64,000 nt of DNA, from the NCBI GenBank assembly GCA_016709305.1, contig JADJNA010000020.1, positions 1 through 64,000 on the forward strand, written 5' to 3'. Under the pieces are notes generated by a model. The model was not told where the DNA came from. It worked only from the letters and a program-made list of their open reading frames with translations, and searched no databases. Source of the stretch: Candidatus Villigracilis saccharophilus. Lineage in GTDB: Bacteria > Chloroflexota > Anaerolineae > Anaerolineales > Villigracilaceae. Shown piece by piece: positions 44,210 through 52,945 of this stretch. A program made the translations under genes and the position numbers. Position 1 is the stretch's first letter, and each line of letters opens with the position of its first letter.

Positions 44210-44599
44210 TCACTCGGACTGTACCATGTCGTACTCAACCTGTGGGAGTGCCAGCGCTTCATTCCATGTCTTCATATACTCATCAGCCAGCTCTGATTTG
44301 TAGAATTCATGCAGGATGCTGCTGATATCGTAAATACCATCGCGTACCACGGGATCCATCAGGAAGGCGTAGGTATAGGTGCCGTCAGCGTTAGACTTCG
44401 TGGGATGTAAAACACGGACCTGGTTATACGTTTCGGGGTGGATATGGGCTATGGCTGGCATCAGGATGGAGTGTAGAAAATATTCAAAGGCACCACATTT
44501 TTCAGCTCGAACGTGATTTAGCACTACCCAGACATCCTGCCCCTGGTGAGCGCGGATATCTTCACGCTCTCTGGAGTCTACATAGGATTTATATGACAT
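44210..44599 (-). CDS. Hypothetical small protein
   Basis: 129 residues with no membrane helix. It opens MSYKSYVDSREREDIRAHQG, then DVWVVLNHVRAEKCGAFEYF and LHSILMPAIAHIHPETYNQV. The alpha/beta layout of about 110 residues resembles dimeric ABM-type barrel proteins, although I cannot name a family. AGGAGAAAT precedes the start. Single gene, no obvious partners. Confidence 0.6.
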   Translation of the reverse strand: MSYKSYVDSREREDIRAHQGQDVWVVLNHVRAEKCGAFEYFLHSILMPAIAHIHPETYNQVRVLHPTKSNADGTYTYAFLMDPVVRDGIYDISSILHEFYKSELADEYMKTWNEALALPQVEYDMVQSE

Positions 44600-44685
44600 G
44601 GATTTCTCCTTTCATTAAATTGCTTTAAACTCACTATAGCACGACAAAAGGCGAAATTCAACAAGGCGCGGAGGCTTATTAACTC

Positions 44686-45525
44686 TTATAGTGCGGCCTC
44701 TTCGCTTAGCCCCCATAATTTTGCGGCATCGCTGTCGTTGACAAAACGATTTGTTGTGCGAACCCTGCGCTTGATCCAGAAATCCCCGTTACTGTTCCTC
44801 GCGGATGGATCTTCTGCCAGAAATACGCCCGTATCTGCGCCAGCTTGCGGGTCCAGCATGAAGAGCGATCGGAATAATCCGCCCGGGATGAAGCTCTTCT
44901 GCTTTTCTTCTCCGCGCTGTCTGCCGAACTCGGTGCTGACCAGGCCAGGGTGGAAGCAATGCGCTGTGATACCTTTTGCGTTGACACGCTGCGCCAGTTC
45001 ACGCGTGAACAAAATATTCGCGAGTTTGCTCTTGCTGTAGGCTTTGAAGGAACTGTATTTGCTTTTTTCGTCCATCCAATCGTTCCAGTTGAAGCGTCCC
45101 ATTTGATAGGCTCCTGAACTGGTGGTGATGATTCGGCCTTGAGTCTGCTCAATGAGCGGAAGCAATTCACGGGTCAGCACGAAGGGGGCGAGGTGATTGA
45201 TCGCCATTGTCATTTCCCACCCATCAGTGCTGACTCTGCGCTCGTCCAGCATCAGCCCCGCATTGTTCCAAAGCACGTCCAGGGTTTTTGTTTGCGCCTT
45301 GACCTGCTCCGCAAGCGCCTTGACTTCAGCCATGGAAGAAACATCGCCAGTGACCAGCGTGAAACTCGCGCCCGGCGCGTTCTGTTTCAACTCATCCAGA
45401 ACGGGTTTCCCGCGCGCCGCCGAGCGCGCATGGACAAATACCTCCCAGCCGCGGCGGCCCAACTCCAGCGCGCCCGCCTTGCCAATGCCCGTGGACGCGC
45501 CTGTGATCAAAATTGTTTTATTCAT
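44686..45525 (-). CDS. Short-chain dehydrogenase/reductase (retinol-dehydrogenase-like)
   Basis: 279 residues. ILITGASTGIGKAGALELGR (residues 5-24) is the Rossmann TGxxxGIG motif, WNNAGLML near residue 85 is NNAG, and TSSGAYQ plus AYSKSKLANILFTR holds catalytic Ser, Tyr and Lys. Classical SDR related to WWOX/retinol dehydrogenases, NADP-preferring in many members; substrate unknown. AAAAGGAATCTAT precedes the ATG at 45525; an upstream extension is not supported. Divergent to the alaS leader. Confidence 0.92.
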   Translation of the reverse strand: MNKTILITGASTGIGKAGALELGRRGWEVFVHARSAARGKPVLDELKQNAPGASFTLVTGDVSSMAEVKALAEQVKAQTKTLDVLWNNAGLMLDERRVSTDGWEMTMAINHLAPFVLTRELLPLIEQTQGRIITTSSGAYQMGRFNWNDWMDEKSKYSSFKAYSKSKLANILFTRELAQRVNAKGITAHCFHPGLVSTEFGRQRGEEKQKSFIPGGLFRSLFMLDPQAGADTGVFLAEDPSARNSNGDFWIKRRVRTTNRFVNDSDAAKLWGLSEEAAL

Positions 45526-45652
45526 ATAGATTCCTTTTCGTTCGTGATGTGTGCAGGATATGGATTGTACGTGAGGCGCTAATCTTTCCCCGTTGCCCGA
45601 TGGGTTTGTGAGAGGCTTAATTTCCTCCCTCCCCAAAAATCAATGTGACCTG

Positions 45653-45658
45653 TATAAT
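45653..45658 (+). promoter_or_regulatory. -10 box of the alaS leader
   Basis: TATAAT, with the leader-peptide ATG eight bases on (45666). The expected start of transcription is at or next to 45665, so the leader message would be leaderless. No clear -35 box is seen. Confidence 0.6.
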
Positions 45659-45665
45659 CCCAGTC

Positions 45666-45728
45666 ATGAAACGAAACCTCAAGCACGCTGCCGCAACTCA
45701 AGCCGCCGCTACATGCGCGCGTCACTGA
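45666..45728 (+). CDS. Alanine-rich leader peptide of alaS
   Basis: A 20-codon open frame: Met-Lys-Arg-Asn-Leu-Lys-His, Ala-Ala-Ala, Thr-Gln, Ala-Ala-Ala, Thr-Cys-Ala-Arg-His, stop. Seven of 20 residues are Ala, in two triplets (45687-45695 and 45702-45710) plus one single codon. It lies directly upstream of the alanyl-tRNA synthetase gene and directly before a set of alternative stems ending in a terminator. This is the composition expected of an attenuation peptide that senses uncharged tRNA-Ala by ribosome stalling. Confidence 0.75.
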   Translation: MKRNLKHAAATQAAATCARH

Positions 45729-45793
45729 AACCTGCCATGGCTTGAGATGGATGAAGAAATCCAGTCCCGAAACCAACAGGTTCGGGATTTTTT
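45697..45793 (+). promoter_or_regulatory. Transcription attenuator of alaS
   Basis: Three stems can be drawn. Stem 1:2 pairs CTCAAGCC (45697-45704, within the second Ala triplet) with GGCTTGAG (45739-45746). The antiterminator pairs AACCTG (45729-45734, right after the leader stop) with CAGGTT (45777-45782). The terminator pairs TCCCGAAACC (45765-45774) with GGTTCGGGA (45779-45787) and is followed by TTTTTT at 45788-45793. Antiterminator and terminator share the CAGGTT bases, so they exclude each other. A second CTCAAGC (45678-45684) could replace the first partner in stem 1:2. Mechanism inferred by analogy with trp and his leaders. Confidence 0.72.
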
Positions 45794-45884
45794 ATTTAGA
45801 CCTTCAACCTTACCCCTTCGACATTCATCATTCTGCATTCCTCATTTATAATTCGCCAGCCATTTCAAACTTTCGGAGCCACTC

Positions 45885-48640
45885 ATGAGCAAAAAACTAA
45901 CAGGCAACCAGATCCGCCAGGACTTCATTGATTTCTTCGTCGAGCACGGACATACCGCCGTGCCGTCCATGTCACTCGTCCCGGGTGGAGATGCTACGCT
46001 TCTCTTCACAAACTCGGGCATGGTGCAGTTCAAAGATGTTTTCATCGGCACTGACACAAAACCTTACAAACGCGCCGTTGACTCGCAGAAGTGTATGCGT
46101 GTGGCAGGCAAGCACAACGACCTCGAAGACGTAGGCCGTGACGATACGCATCACACCTTCTTTGAAATGCTCGGCAACTGGTCATTTGGCGACTACTATA
46201 AGAAGGAAGCCATTGCATGGTCTTGGCAATTGCTGACCGAAGTGTGGGGACTTCCCAAAGATAAACTCTACGCCACATGTTTTCAGGATGACAAAGGCAA
46301 CGTCCCACAGGATGACGAAGCCGCCGACATATGGAAGGAACAGCCTGGCTTCGACCCGTCGCATGTCCTCTTCTTCGGGCGCAAGGAAAACTTCTGGCAA
46401 ATGGCCGAGTTCGGTCCATGCGGTCCGTGCTCCGAAATCCACATTGACCTCGGCGAAGAGCGCGACAACCTGCGCGGCACCGATCACGTCTGCGGCGTGA
46501 ACGGCGACTGACACGCTACCTCGAACTCTGGAACAATGTTTTCATTCAATACAACCTCTTTGAAGATGGCCGCCTCGAACCGCTGCCCGCCAAGCACGTT
46601 GACACAGGCATGGGCTTCGAGCGCATCGTCTCCGTTTTGCAGGGCGTCGACTCCAATTACAAGACCGACCTCTTCACTGGCTCGCTCGAAGTACTGCGCT
46701 CGCTCACCGGCCACACCGAAAAAGACATGCTCGCAAACTTCACGCCTTACCGCGTCATCTGCGACCATGTCCGTTCCGCGGCATTCCTCATCGCCGATGG
46801 CGTCGTCCCCGGTAATGCTGGTCGTAACTACGTCACCCGCATGATCATTCGCCGTGCCGCCCGCTTTGGCACCAAGATCGGGCTCAAAGAACCGTTCCTC
46901 GCCAAAGTAGCCGAAGCCGTCATTGCGGAATACGGCGATTTTTATCCCGAACTTGAAAAGAACAAGGCGACCATTTTAGATAACCTGACTCGAGAGGAAG
47001 TCCGCTTCGCTCGTACCGTTGAAGCTGGTACTGCTCACTTACAGAATCACCTCGACGAAATTCGCGCCTCGAATAAGTCCTCTCTCGATGGAAACATCGC
47101 CTTTGACCTGTACGCCACCTACGGCCTGCCCTTCGAGATCAGCCGTGACATCGCCCGTGAGCAGGGACTTGATATTGACGAAGCAGGTTTCACTGCCGCG
47201 AAGAACGAACACAGCAAAGCCTCTGGCGGTGGCAAAGCCATGGGCAAACTCGGCGGCGAAGATTCTGAATACTTTGCTAACATCTTCAAAGACCTGCAAG
47301 CCAAAGGCAAACTCAGCGCTTCTGGCGTTGAATATGACCCATACAACAGTCCGCGTCTGGAAGGCGAAGTTCTCGCTCTGGCCGTCAACAGCGAATCAGT
47401 TTCCTCTGCTTCTCTCGATGACGTAGTCGAGGTCATCCTGCCTAAGACCGGTTTCTACATTGAATCTGGTGGTCAGGTGGGTGACGAAGGTTACATCCGC
47501 TTTTCTCCCTCTCCCTCTGGGAGAGGGCAGGGTGAGGGCTGGGAGATCGAAATCACTTCCGTCCGCCGTGCTGCTGCTGGAACCATCACCCACATCGGGC
47601 AGGTCATCTCTGGTCAGCCTAAAGTTGGCGACAAGGCTGTTGCCGAAGTGGATATCACCCGGCGCCACAACATCATGCGCAATCACACCGCCACGCATTT
47701 ATTACACAAGGCATTGCATGAAATCCTTGGCGACCACGCCCGACAGGCGGGTTCACTAGTCTCTCCCAAATACCTGCGGTTCGACTTCACTCAACCCGAC
47801 GGCATGACATCCGAGCAAATCGAGCGCGTCGAGAAAATGGTCAACGAAGCGATCGCAGCAGACATGCCCGTGGTCAAAGTGACCAAGTCCCTTGACGAAG
47901 CCAAGAAGGAAGGCGCGATGGCGCTCTTCGGAGAAAAATATGGTGAGACCGTGAGAACAGTCTCCATTCTGGACTCGGATAGCTCGCTGTCTGAAAATGC
48001 GGATACGAAATATTCATATGAGTTGTGTGGTGGTACGCACATTGACCGCACCTCAGACATTGGCGCATTCATCATCGTCAGCGAAGGTTCGGCTGCGGCG
48101 GGTATTCGCCGTATCGAAGCTGTGACTGGCCGTGGCGCGTATGAACTCATCAACAAGCGCTTCAAGACTCTCAAGCAAACAGCGGGCTCGTTGAAATCTT
48201 CAGTGGAAGAAGTGCCTGCAAAAGTAGATGCATTGCAGGACGAAGTTTCTGAACTCAAGAAGGAACTCGCCAACCTCCGCGCGCAATCTGCTCTTACAAC
48301 CTTCAACCTGCAACTTGCCAACGTTAAAACAGTCAAAGACATAAACGTGCTTGCGGTTGAAATCCCCGACGCGAACGTGGATACCCTCCGTATGCTCGCC
48401 GACAAGTTCCGCGAGAAGTATCCCAAAGCAGGAGCGGCTGTCCTCGTAACAGGATTAACTATCATCGCTGTGGTGACCGAAGACCTTGTCAAGCGCGGAC
48501 TCAAAGCCGGCGACATTATCACAGGCATCGGCGGGAAAGGCGGCGGACGTCCCAATCTTGCGCAGGGAAGTCTGCCTGAAGGCAATGTCACTGATGCGCT
48601 GAACAAAGTAGTGAAGTCAGTCGAAGAGAAGTTGAAATAA
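45885..48640 (+). CDS. alaS: Alanyl-tRNA synthetase, one frame break
   Basis: About 918 residues, with the usual order: class II catalytic domain (LTGNQIRQDFIDFFVEHGHT; motif 2 area THHTFFEMLGNWSFGDYYKK), tRNA-binding region, editing domain (HTATHLLHKALHEILGDHAR; the zinc-type Cys-Gly-Gly-Thr-His motif is LCGGTHIDRTSDIG) and DHHA1 C-domain to VEEKLK. The first frame ends at 46511 (VCGVNGD); one missing base restores NGDCTRYLELWNNVFIQYN. Start at 45885 with GGAG. A mobile palindrome is inserted in frame at 47507-47538. It charges tRNA-Ala and hydrolyses Ser/Gly mischarging. Probably controlled by the leader peptide upstream. Confidence 0.95.
47507..47538. repeat. In-frame palindromic insert in the alaS editing region
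   Basis: CCCTCTCCCTCT, GGG, AGAGGGCAGGGTGAGGG: an inverted repeat of the CCCTCTCCCT family, reading Ser-Pro-Ser-Pro-Ser-Gly-Arg-Gly-Gln-Gly-Glu-Gly between GYIRF and WEIEI. It adds about 12 residues that AlaRS homologues lack. A related copy lies in the intergenic space at 31375-31418. Confidence 0.75.
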
Positions 48641-48644
48641 CAAC

Positions 48645-49439
48645 ATGATGGATTTCAAATCCAAGTACGGCTCTTATGCGCTGATCACTGGTTCTGCCAG
48701 TGGGATCGGATTTGCCTTTGCGGAGATCCTTGCCCAGCGCGGAGTGAATCCGATCATATTGGATATCAATGCTGAAGGCGCGCATCATGCCGCGAAGGCG
48801 ATGATAGAAAAATATAAAGTGGATGCGCGTGCATTGGTTCTGGATCTGTCCAAGCCCGATTTTATGCGGCATATTACCGAAGCAGTCAAAACATTGGATG
48901 TTGGTCTGGTCATTCATAGCGCGGCTGTCAGTGTTGTTGGAGATTATCTTGATCTGCCGCTTGAACAGCACCGCGCTCTTGTAAGTGTGAACGTCACTGC
49001 CAGTATGGAATTGGCTTATTATTTCGGAGAGCAGTTCAAGGCACGGAAAAAAGGCGGGATCATTCTCGTTTCATCTGCTTCCGCCTTGCAGGGATCCGCG
49101 CTTGTGCAGCATTACGCCGCGTCAAAGGCTTACATCCTCATTCTTGCCGAGGGACTTTGGTATGAACTCCGTTCACACGGCGTGGATGTTTTGGGATTGA
49201 TGCCCGGGTCCACGGAAACCCCGGCCATCCATGTTGGTGACCCGGATTTGAGCGGATCATACATCATGCCTGCTGATGAAGTGGCGCGCGAGGCATTGGA
49301 TGCGCTGGGAAAACAGCCAAGCCTGATCTCCGGTGCGCGCAACCGCCGTGACTTCTTTCTCCTGACGAGATTATTCTCGCGTAAACGCGCAATTGAAATT
49401 GTAGGAAATCGGTTGATGAAAATGTACCGCGGTAAATAA
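48645..49439 (+). CDS. Short-chain dehydrogenase/reductase
   Basis: 264 residues. YALITGSASGIGFAFAEILA (residues 11-30) is the TGxxxGIG motif, VIHSAAVSVVGDYLDLPLEQ contains the NAG-equivalent, and SSASALQGSALVQHYAASKA carries catalytic Ser, Tyr (in HYAASKA) and Lys. The motif after Rossmann strand 2 (LDINAEGAHHAAKAM) has an Asp, which favours NAD. The gene starts four bases after the alaS stop, so it is probably expressed with it by chance of proximity. Substrate unknown. Confidence 0.9.
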   Translation: MMDFKSKYGSYALITGSASGIGFAFAEILAQRGVNPIILDINAEGAHHAAKAMIEKYKVDARALVLDLSKPDFMRHITEAVKTLDVGLVIHSAAVSVVGDYLDLPLEQHRALVSVNVTASMELAYYFGEQFKARKKGGIILVSSASALQGSALVQHYAASKAYILILAEGLWYELRSHGVDVLGLMPGSTETPAIHVGDPDLSGSYIMPADEVAREALDALGKQPSLISGARNRRDFFLLTRLFSRKRAIEIVGNRLMKMYRGK

Positions 49440-49444
49440 AAATA

Positions 49445-51052
49445 TTAATCTGAAGTGATCCTGGCTATGATCGCGCCAAAGCCATTCAATCGAATGGCTT
49501 TATTTTTTATTTCATCTTCAGCGTTCAGTTTAAAGATACATTCCGAGACATCAAGCGGGAATTCTTTGCTCTGTTTGTCAAAATTAAGCAGGATGAGTAA
49601 TTTCATTTTTCCAAAAGTTCTCGAGTAGCCAAGAACACCAATGGGCAGGCCTTCAATACATTCCAGCGAACCTTCCTGTAAAATTATCTCTTCCTTGCGG
49701 ATCTTTAGCAGCGCGCGGATCGTGTTGAGCAGGGAACGGGTTTCTTGATGCTCTTTTTCCACGTTTATGGTTTTGAAGTTATTGTGAACAGGAAGCCATG
49801 CTTGTTCGGCTGATGAAAAGCCTGCATTCTGTGATGTGTCCCATTGCATGGGGGTGCGAACCTCATCCCGGTTAATGGTCAATCCAATTAAGTCAAAAAA
49901 GAAGCGCGGGATATATTTGAATTTATGCGGAATTGGATCGAATGCGCTGCCAAACGGGAATTTACTGTCTGTCATGCCGATCTCTTCACCGTAATACATA
50001 CATGGCACACCGCGTACTGTTAATTGCAGCGTGTGGAGCAGTTTCGCCTTCTGCAGGTCTTCTCCGATCCGATGGATGCTTCTGCGCCTGTCATGGTTGC
50101 TGAAGACATAGACTGGCATCAGTGGATCGGGAAAATCCCTTTCAATTTTTTTTATGAGATCGCTGAAGTACCTGGCTGTAAATATAAAATTAAGCATCTC
50201 GAAATTGAAAACCAATCCCAATCCATCTCCATTTTGGGTCATATAGTTTTTAATTAATTCTGTATTTCCTTGTATTTCCCCAAGAAGAATTTTCTCCCCA
50301 AATTCATTGCAGACAGATTTCAGCTCTTTTGCAAAAGAAAAACTTTCTGGCTGATTCATCGTGTATTTTGCTTCCTGAAAAAAGCCAGAGGGATCTTCTT
50401 CGCTAGGAATGAGTTTGGGTGAAAATGGATTGTTTCTAAAACCCGCATCTTTATAGATGACGTTGAAAATATCCAATCTAAATCCATCCACACCCTTGCC
50501 AAGCCAGAAACGGACAATATCGAGCATGCTTTTTTTTACATCAGGATTGCGGTAATTCAAGTCAGGTTGAAATGGGAGGAAGCTGGACCAATAATATTGG
50601 TCACGTTCTTTTGCATAATGCCAGCCGCTTCCACCTGTCATGCTCTTCCAGTTATTGGGTTTGTCGCGCCAGAGATACCAATCTGCTTTGGAGTTGTTTC
50701 GTGAAGAACGTGATTCAATAAACCAGGGATGTTCCGCTGAAGTATGGTTCATGACCATATCCAGGACGATCTTCATGCCGCGCCTGTGGACCTCATCAAT
50801 TAATTGCAGGGAGTCATCCATCGTGCCGTATTCCGGGGCGATTTCAGTGTAGTTGGAGATATCGTAACCAAGATCAATTTGCGGTGAGGAAAAGAACGGG
50901 GAGATCCAAAGGGTCTCGAATCCCAGTTCTTGAAGGTAATCAAGTTTTTGGAGAATGCCTTTTAAGTCCCCGATCCCATCCTCATTGCTGTCGTGGAATG
51001 AGCGTGGATAGATTTGGTATATGGTTGTTTTGTGATACCAATTATTTGTCAT
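49445..51052 (-). CDS. GH13 alpha-glucosidase (oligo-1,6-glucosidase-like)
   Basis: 535 residues. Conserved GH13 regions appear in order: DMVMNHTSAEHPWF (region I, residue about 96), GFRLDIFNVIYK (region II, with the Asp nucleophile), LLGEIQGNTEL (region III Glu acid/base) and FSNHDRRRSIHRIGE (region IV with His-Asp). The C-terminal beta domain ends in LLILLNFDKQSKEFPL. GH13 members with this pattern hydrolyse alpha-1,4 or alpha-1,6 gluco-oligosaccharides or isomaltose and sucrose. Cytosolic, no signal peptide. It stands alone; no sugar transporter is adjacent. Confidence 0.93.
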   Translation of the reverse strand: MTNNWYHKTTIYQIYPRSFHDSNEDGIGDLKGILQKLDYLQELGFETLWISPFFSSPQIDLGYDISNYTEIAPEYGTMDDSLQLIDEVHRRGMKIVLDMVMNHTSAEHPWFIESRSSRNNSKADWYLWRDKPNNWKSMTGGSGWHYAKERDQYYWSSFLPFQPDLNYRNPDVKKSMLDIVRFWLGKGVDGFRLDIFNVIYKDAGFRNNPFSPKLIPSEEDPSGFFQEAKYTMNQPESFSFAKELKSVCNEFGEKILLGEIQGNTELIKNYMTQNGDGLGLVFNFEMLNFIFTARYFSDLIKKIERDFPDPLMPVYVFSNHDRRRSIHRIGEDLQKAKLLHTLQLTVRGVPCMYYGEEIGMTDSKFPFGSAFDPIPHKFKYIPRFFFDLIGLTINRDEVRTPMQWDTSQNAGFSSAEQAWLPVHNNFKTINVEKEHQETRSLLNTIRALLKIRKEEIILQEGSLECIEGLPIGVLGYSRTFGKMKLLILLNFDKQSKEFPLDVSECIFKLNAEDEIKNKAIRLNGFGAIIARITSD

Positions 51053-51062
51053 GTGAATTGTC

Positions 51063-51104
51063 AAAAAACAAGCGGCAGTCATTTTTTAGATGACTGCCGC
51101 TTGT
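51063..51104 (-). terminator. Terminator after the peptide ABC binding protein
   Basis: Perfect 14-base arms (ACAAGCGGCAGTCA at 51068-51081 and its complement at 51091-51104), nine-base loop, followed on the minus strand by a six-T run. It lies 12 bases beyond the binding-protein stop codon. Confidence 0.9.
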
Positions 51105-51115
51105 TTGGTTATATG

Positions 51116-52858
51116 TTATTTAATTTTCCAGTTCTGCGCGCCCCAACTCATGGAACCCCATGTGCTGAGAGTGTAGCCGGTGAGCGAATCGGCCACGCCA
51201 TAGTTATCCTGGAAGAGATACAGGTAAACCTGCGGCAGATCGTCAATGACAGCCTGACCGACCGTGCAATATGCATCCTTGCGGGTCTGTTGATCGAAGC
51301 TGCTGCCCGCCAGTTCGAGAGCGGCATCCACATCTGCGTTTACCCAGCGGAAGTAATTTCCGCCTGTGGGATTTTCGGCAGTCGGGATGCGGGATGAATG
51401 ATACGCGTCGAAGTTGTAGCCCTGCGGTTCAGTGGTGAAGCCGCGATCAAAAATGAGCATGTCATAATCGCCGACAGCACGCGGGGAGTTGTCTTCAAAA
51501 GCGCCGAAGATGATCGAGAAGTCATAGTTCTGGATGCGCGCTTCAATGCCCACAGCCTTTAAGTTCTCGACGATGAATTCTTCGGTGAGCTGCAACGGGT
51601 CGAAAGCCGTATACCCTTGCAGTTCAAGAGAAAGGCGTGTGCCGTCTGCGGCGTACTTCGCACCCTTTGCCACGCGGATGCCGTCATCACCCATCACCCA
51701 GCCGGCTTCGTCCAGCAATTGATTCGCTTTTTCAACATCATATCCGAACGCGCGCGGCAGGTCGCATTGATACCAGCCATATGCGAACGGATTGGTTGAA
51801 TCGCCTGCACTGCCCTTAAGCACATCCTTTTGAAGGGTCTGATAATCCATTGCGCTGGCGATCGCCTGGCGCACGCGAATGTCGCCAAGGATCGGGTGCG
51901 GAGCAGAAGCAGTTGGGTCGCCGTCAAAAGGCGCGCTGAGATTGAAGTCAATTGCCATGTTCCAAATACCGGGGATGAGGTGCTGTGTGGCTATGCCTTT
52001 TAGCAGTTCATCGTAATCGGCTTTGAATTCACCGGGCCACAATTGCATTTGCGCCTCGCCATTTAACATCATCGCGGTTTGCGCGGCGGGTTCAGGTACG
52101 ATGGCAAAGACGAGCGAATCCAAATACGGCTTTCCTTCTTCGTAATAATTTGGGTTGCGGGTCATGGTGATGCTTTCGCCCGATGCCCAATTGCTGACGA
52201 TGAACGGGCCCGCGCCAACAGGGTTTCGATTCCATTCCCAGTTTGCCATGTCGGCTGGTTCGCCTGTGGCATGGCGCGGAAATAGGCCATAAGCAAATTG
52301 ATCCAGATATCCGGGATATGGTGCCGAGTAGGTAAGAACAGCGGTAAGATCATCAGGTGTTTCCACAGATGTGATCAGATCAAATCCGCTTGTGCCGACC
52401 AGCGCACCTGCATCTGGGTTTGACAGTACTTCAACTGTGAATTTGACATCGTCCGAGGTGATTGCTTCGCCGTCAGACCATTTGAGTCCTTCGCGCAGCT
52501 TCCAGGTGACGGTCAGGTAATCTGCGGATAATCCGCCATTGTCTAGTGTCGGCAATTCCTGTGCGAGTGTGGCGACATACTCGCCTTTTTCGTTGATGGT
52601 AGCCAGACCGGTCATCGCAGTCGCTTCGGCAGCTTGACGCACGATGGCCGCATCCGCCAAGAAGTAATTGAGCGTGGTCGGCTCTTCGGGGATGATCAAT
52701 GTGACGGTGCCGCCTCCACTCGCGCTCGAGGCTGCTTCTGTTGCTGGGGCAGGGTCTCCGCTTGTGGGTGGTTCGGTGGTGGGTGTAGTTGCTCCACCTC
52801 CGCATGCGCTAAGCACCAGTCCGATGATCATGAACAGGGTCCAAAATTTTAGTTTCAT
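51116..52858 (-). CDS. Peptide/solute ABC transporter substrate-binding lipoprotein (SBP_bac_5)
   Basis: 580 residues. Signal peptide with lipobox LVLSAC (Cys near residue 19), then a low-complexity Thr/Pro/Ala linker to about residue 48. The SBP_bac_5 fold follows: TLNYFLADAAIVRQAAEATA, EGLKWSDGEAITSDDVKFTV, GNPVGAGPFIVSNW-type sequence near residue 210, and FNLSAPFDGDPTASAPHPIL. The family binds oligopeptides, nickel or sugars outside the membrane. Located after dppB- and dppC-like permeases and separated by two hairpins, it is likely translated at a higher level than the membrane parts. Confidence 0.93.
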   Translation of the reverse strand: MKLKFWTLFMIIGLVLSACGGGATTPTTEPPTSGDPAPATEAASSASGGGTVTLIIPEEPTTLNYFLADAAIVRQAAEATAMTGLATINEKGEYVATLAQELPTLDNGGLSADYLTVTWKLREGLKWSDGEAITSDDVKFTVEVLSNPDAGALVGTSGFDLITSVETPDDLTAVLTYSAPYPGYLDQFAYGLFPRHATGEPADMANWEWNRNPVGAGPFIVSNWASGESITMTRNPNYYEEGKPYLDSLVFAIVPEPAAQTAMMLNGEAQMQLWPGEFKADYDELLKGIATQHLIPGIWNMAIDFNLSAPFDGDPTASAPHPILGDIRVRQAIASAMDYQTLQKDVLKGSAGDSTNPFAYGWYQCDLPRAFGYDVEKANQLLDEAGWVMGDDGIRVAKGAKYAADGTRLSLELQGYTAFDPLQLTEEFIVENLKAVGIEARIQNYDFSIIFGAFEDNSPRAVGDYDMLIFDRGFTTEPQGYNFDAYHSSRIPTAENPTGGNYFRWVNADVDAALELAGSSFDQQTRKDAYCTVGQAVIDDLPQVYLYLFQDNYGVADSLTGYTLSTWGSMSWGAQNWKIK

Positions 52859-52886
52859 CTCTTCTCCTTTGTTTATTTTTTCTGGG

Positions 52887-52928
52887 GTACATCGGCTTGC
52901 TGATGTACAGCGGACAGCAAGCTGTCCG
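52887..52928 (-). repeat. Twin hairpins between permease and binding-protein genes
   Basis: GTACATC/GATGTAC (52887-52908) and CGGACAGC/GCTGTCCG (52911-52928). Neither is followed by a T-run. In analogous ABC operons such stems protect or process mRNA so that the binding protein is made in excess; that role is inference here. Confidence 0.55.
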
Positions 52929-52945
52929 ACTCCAGAGTTGTGAAA

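Noticed and set aside
45666..45800. T-box riboswitch in front of alaS
   Set aside because: No AGGGTGGnACCGCG-like T-box motif or specifier loop; the leader peptide with alternative stems explains the region better.
46508..46511. Second selenocysteine codon (TGA) in alaS
   Set aside because: After this TGA the same frame is nonsense; family sequence resumes in another frame, so it is an indel, not recoding. The same holds for TGA at 29613-29615 in dprA.
47791..48606. Minus-strand open frame of 271 codons opposite alaS
   Set aside because: Ser/Thr/Arg-rich shadow of a strongly conserved synthetase; no start signals.
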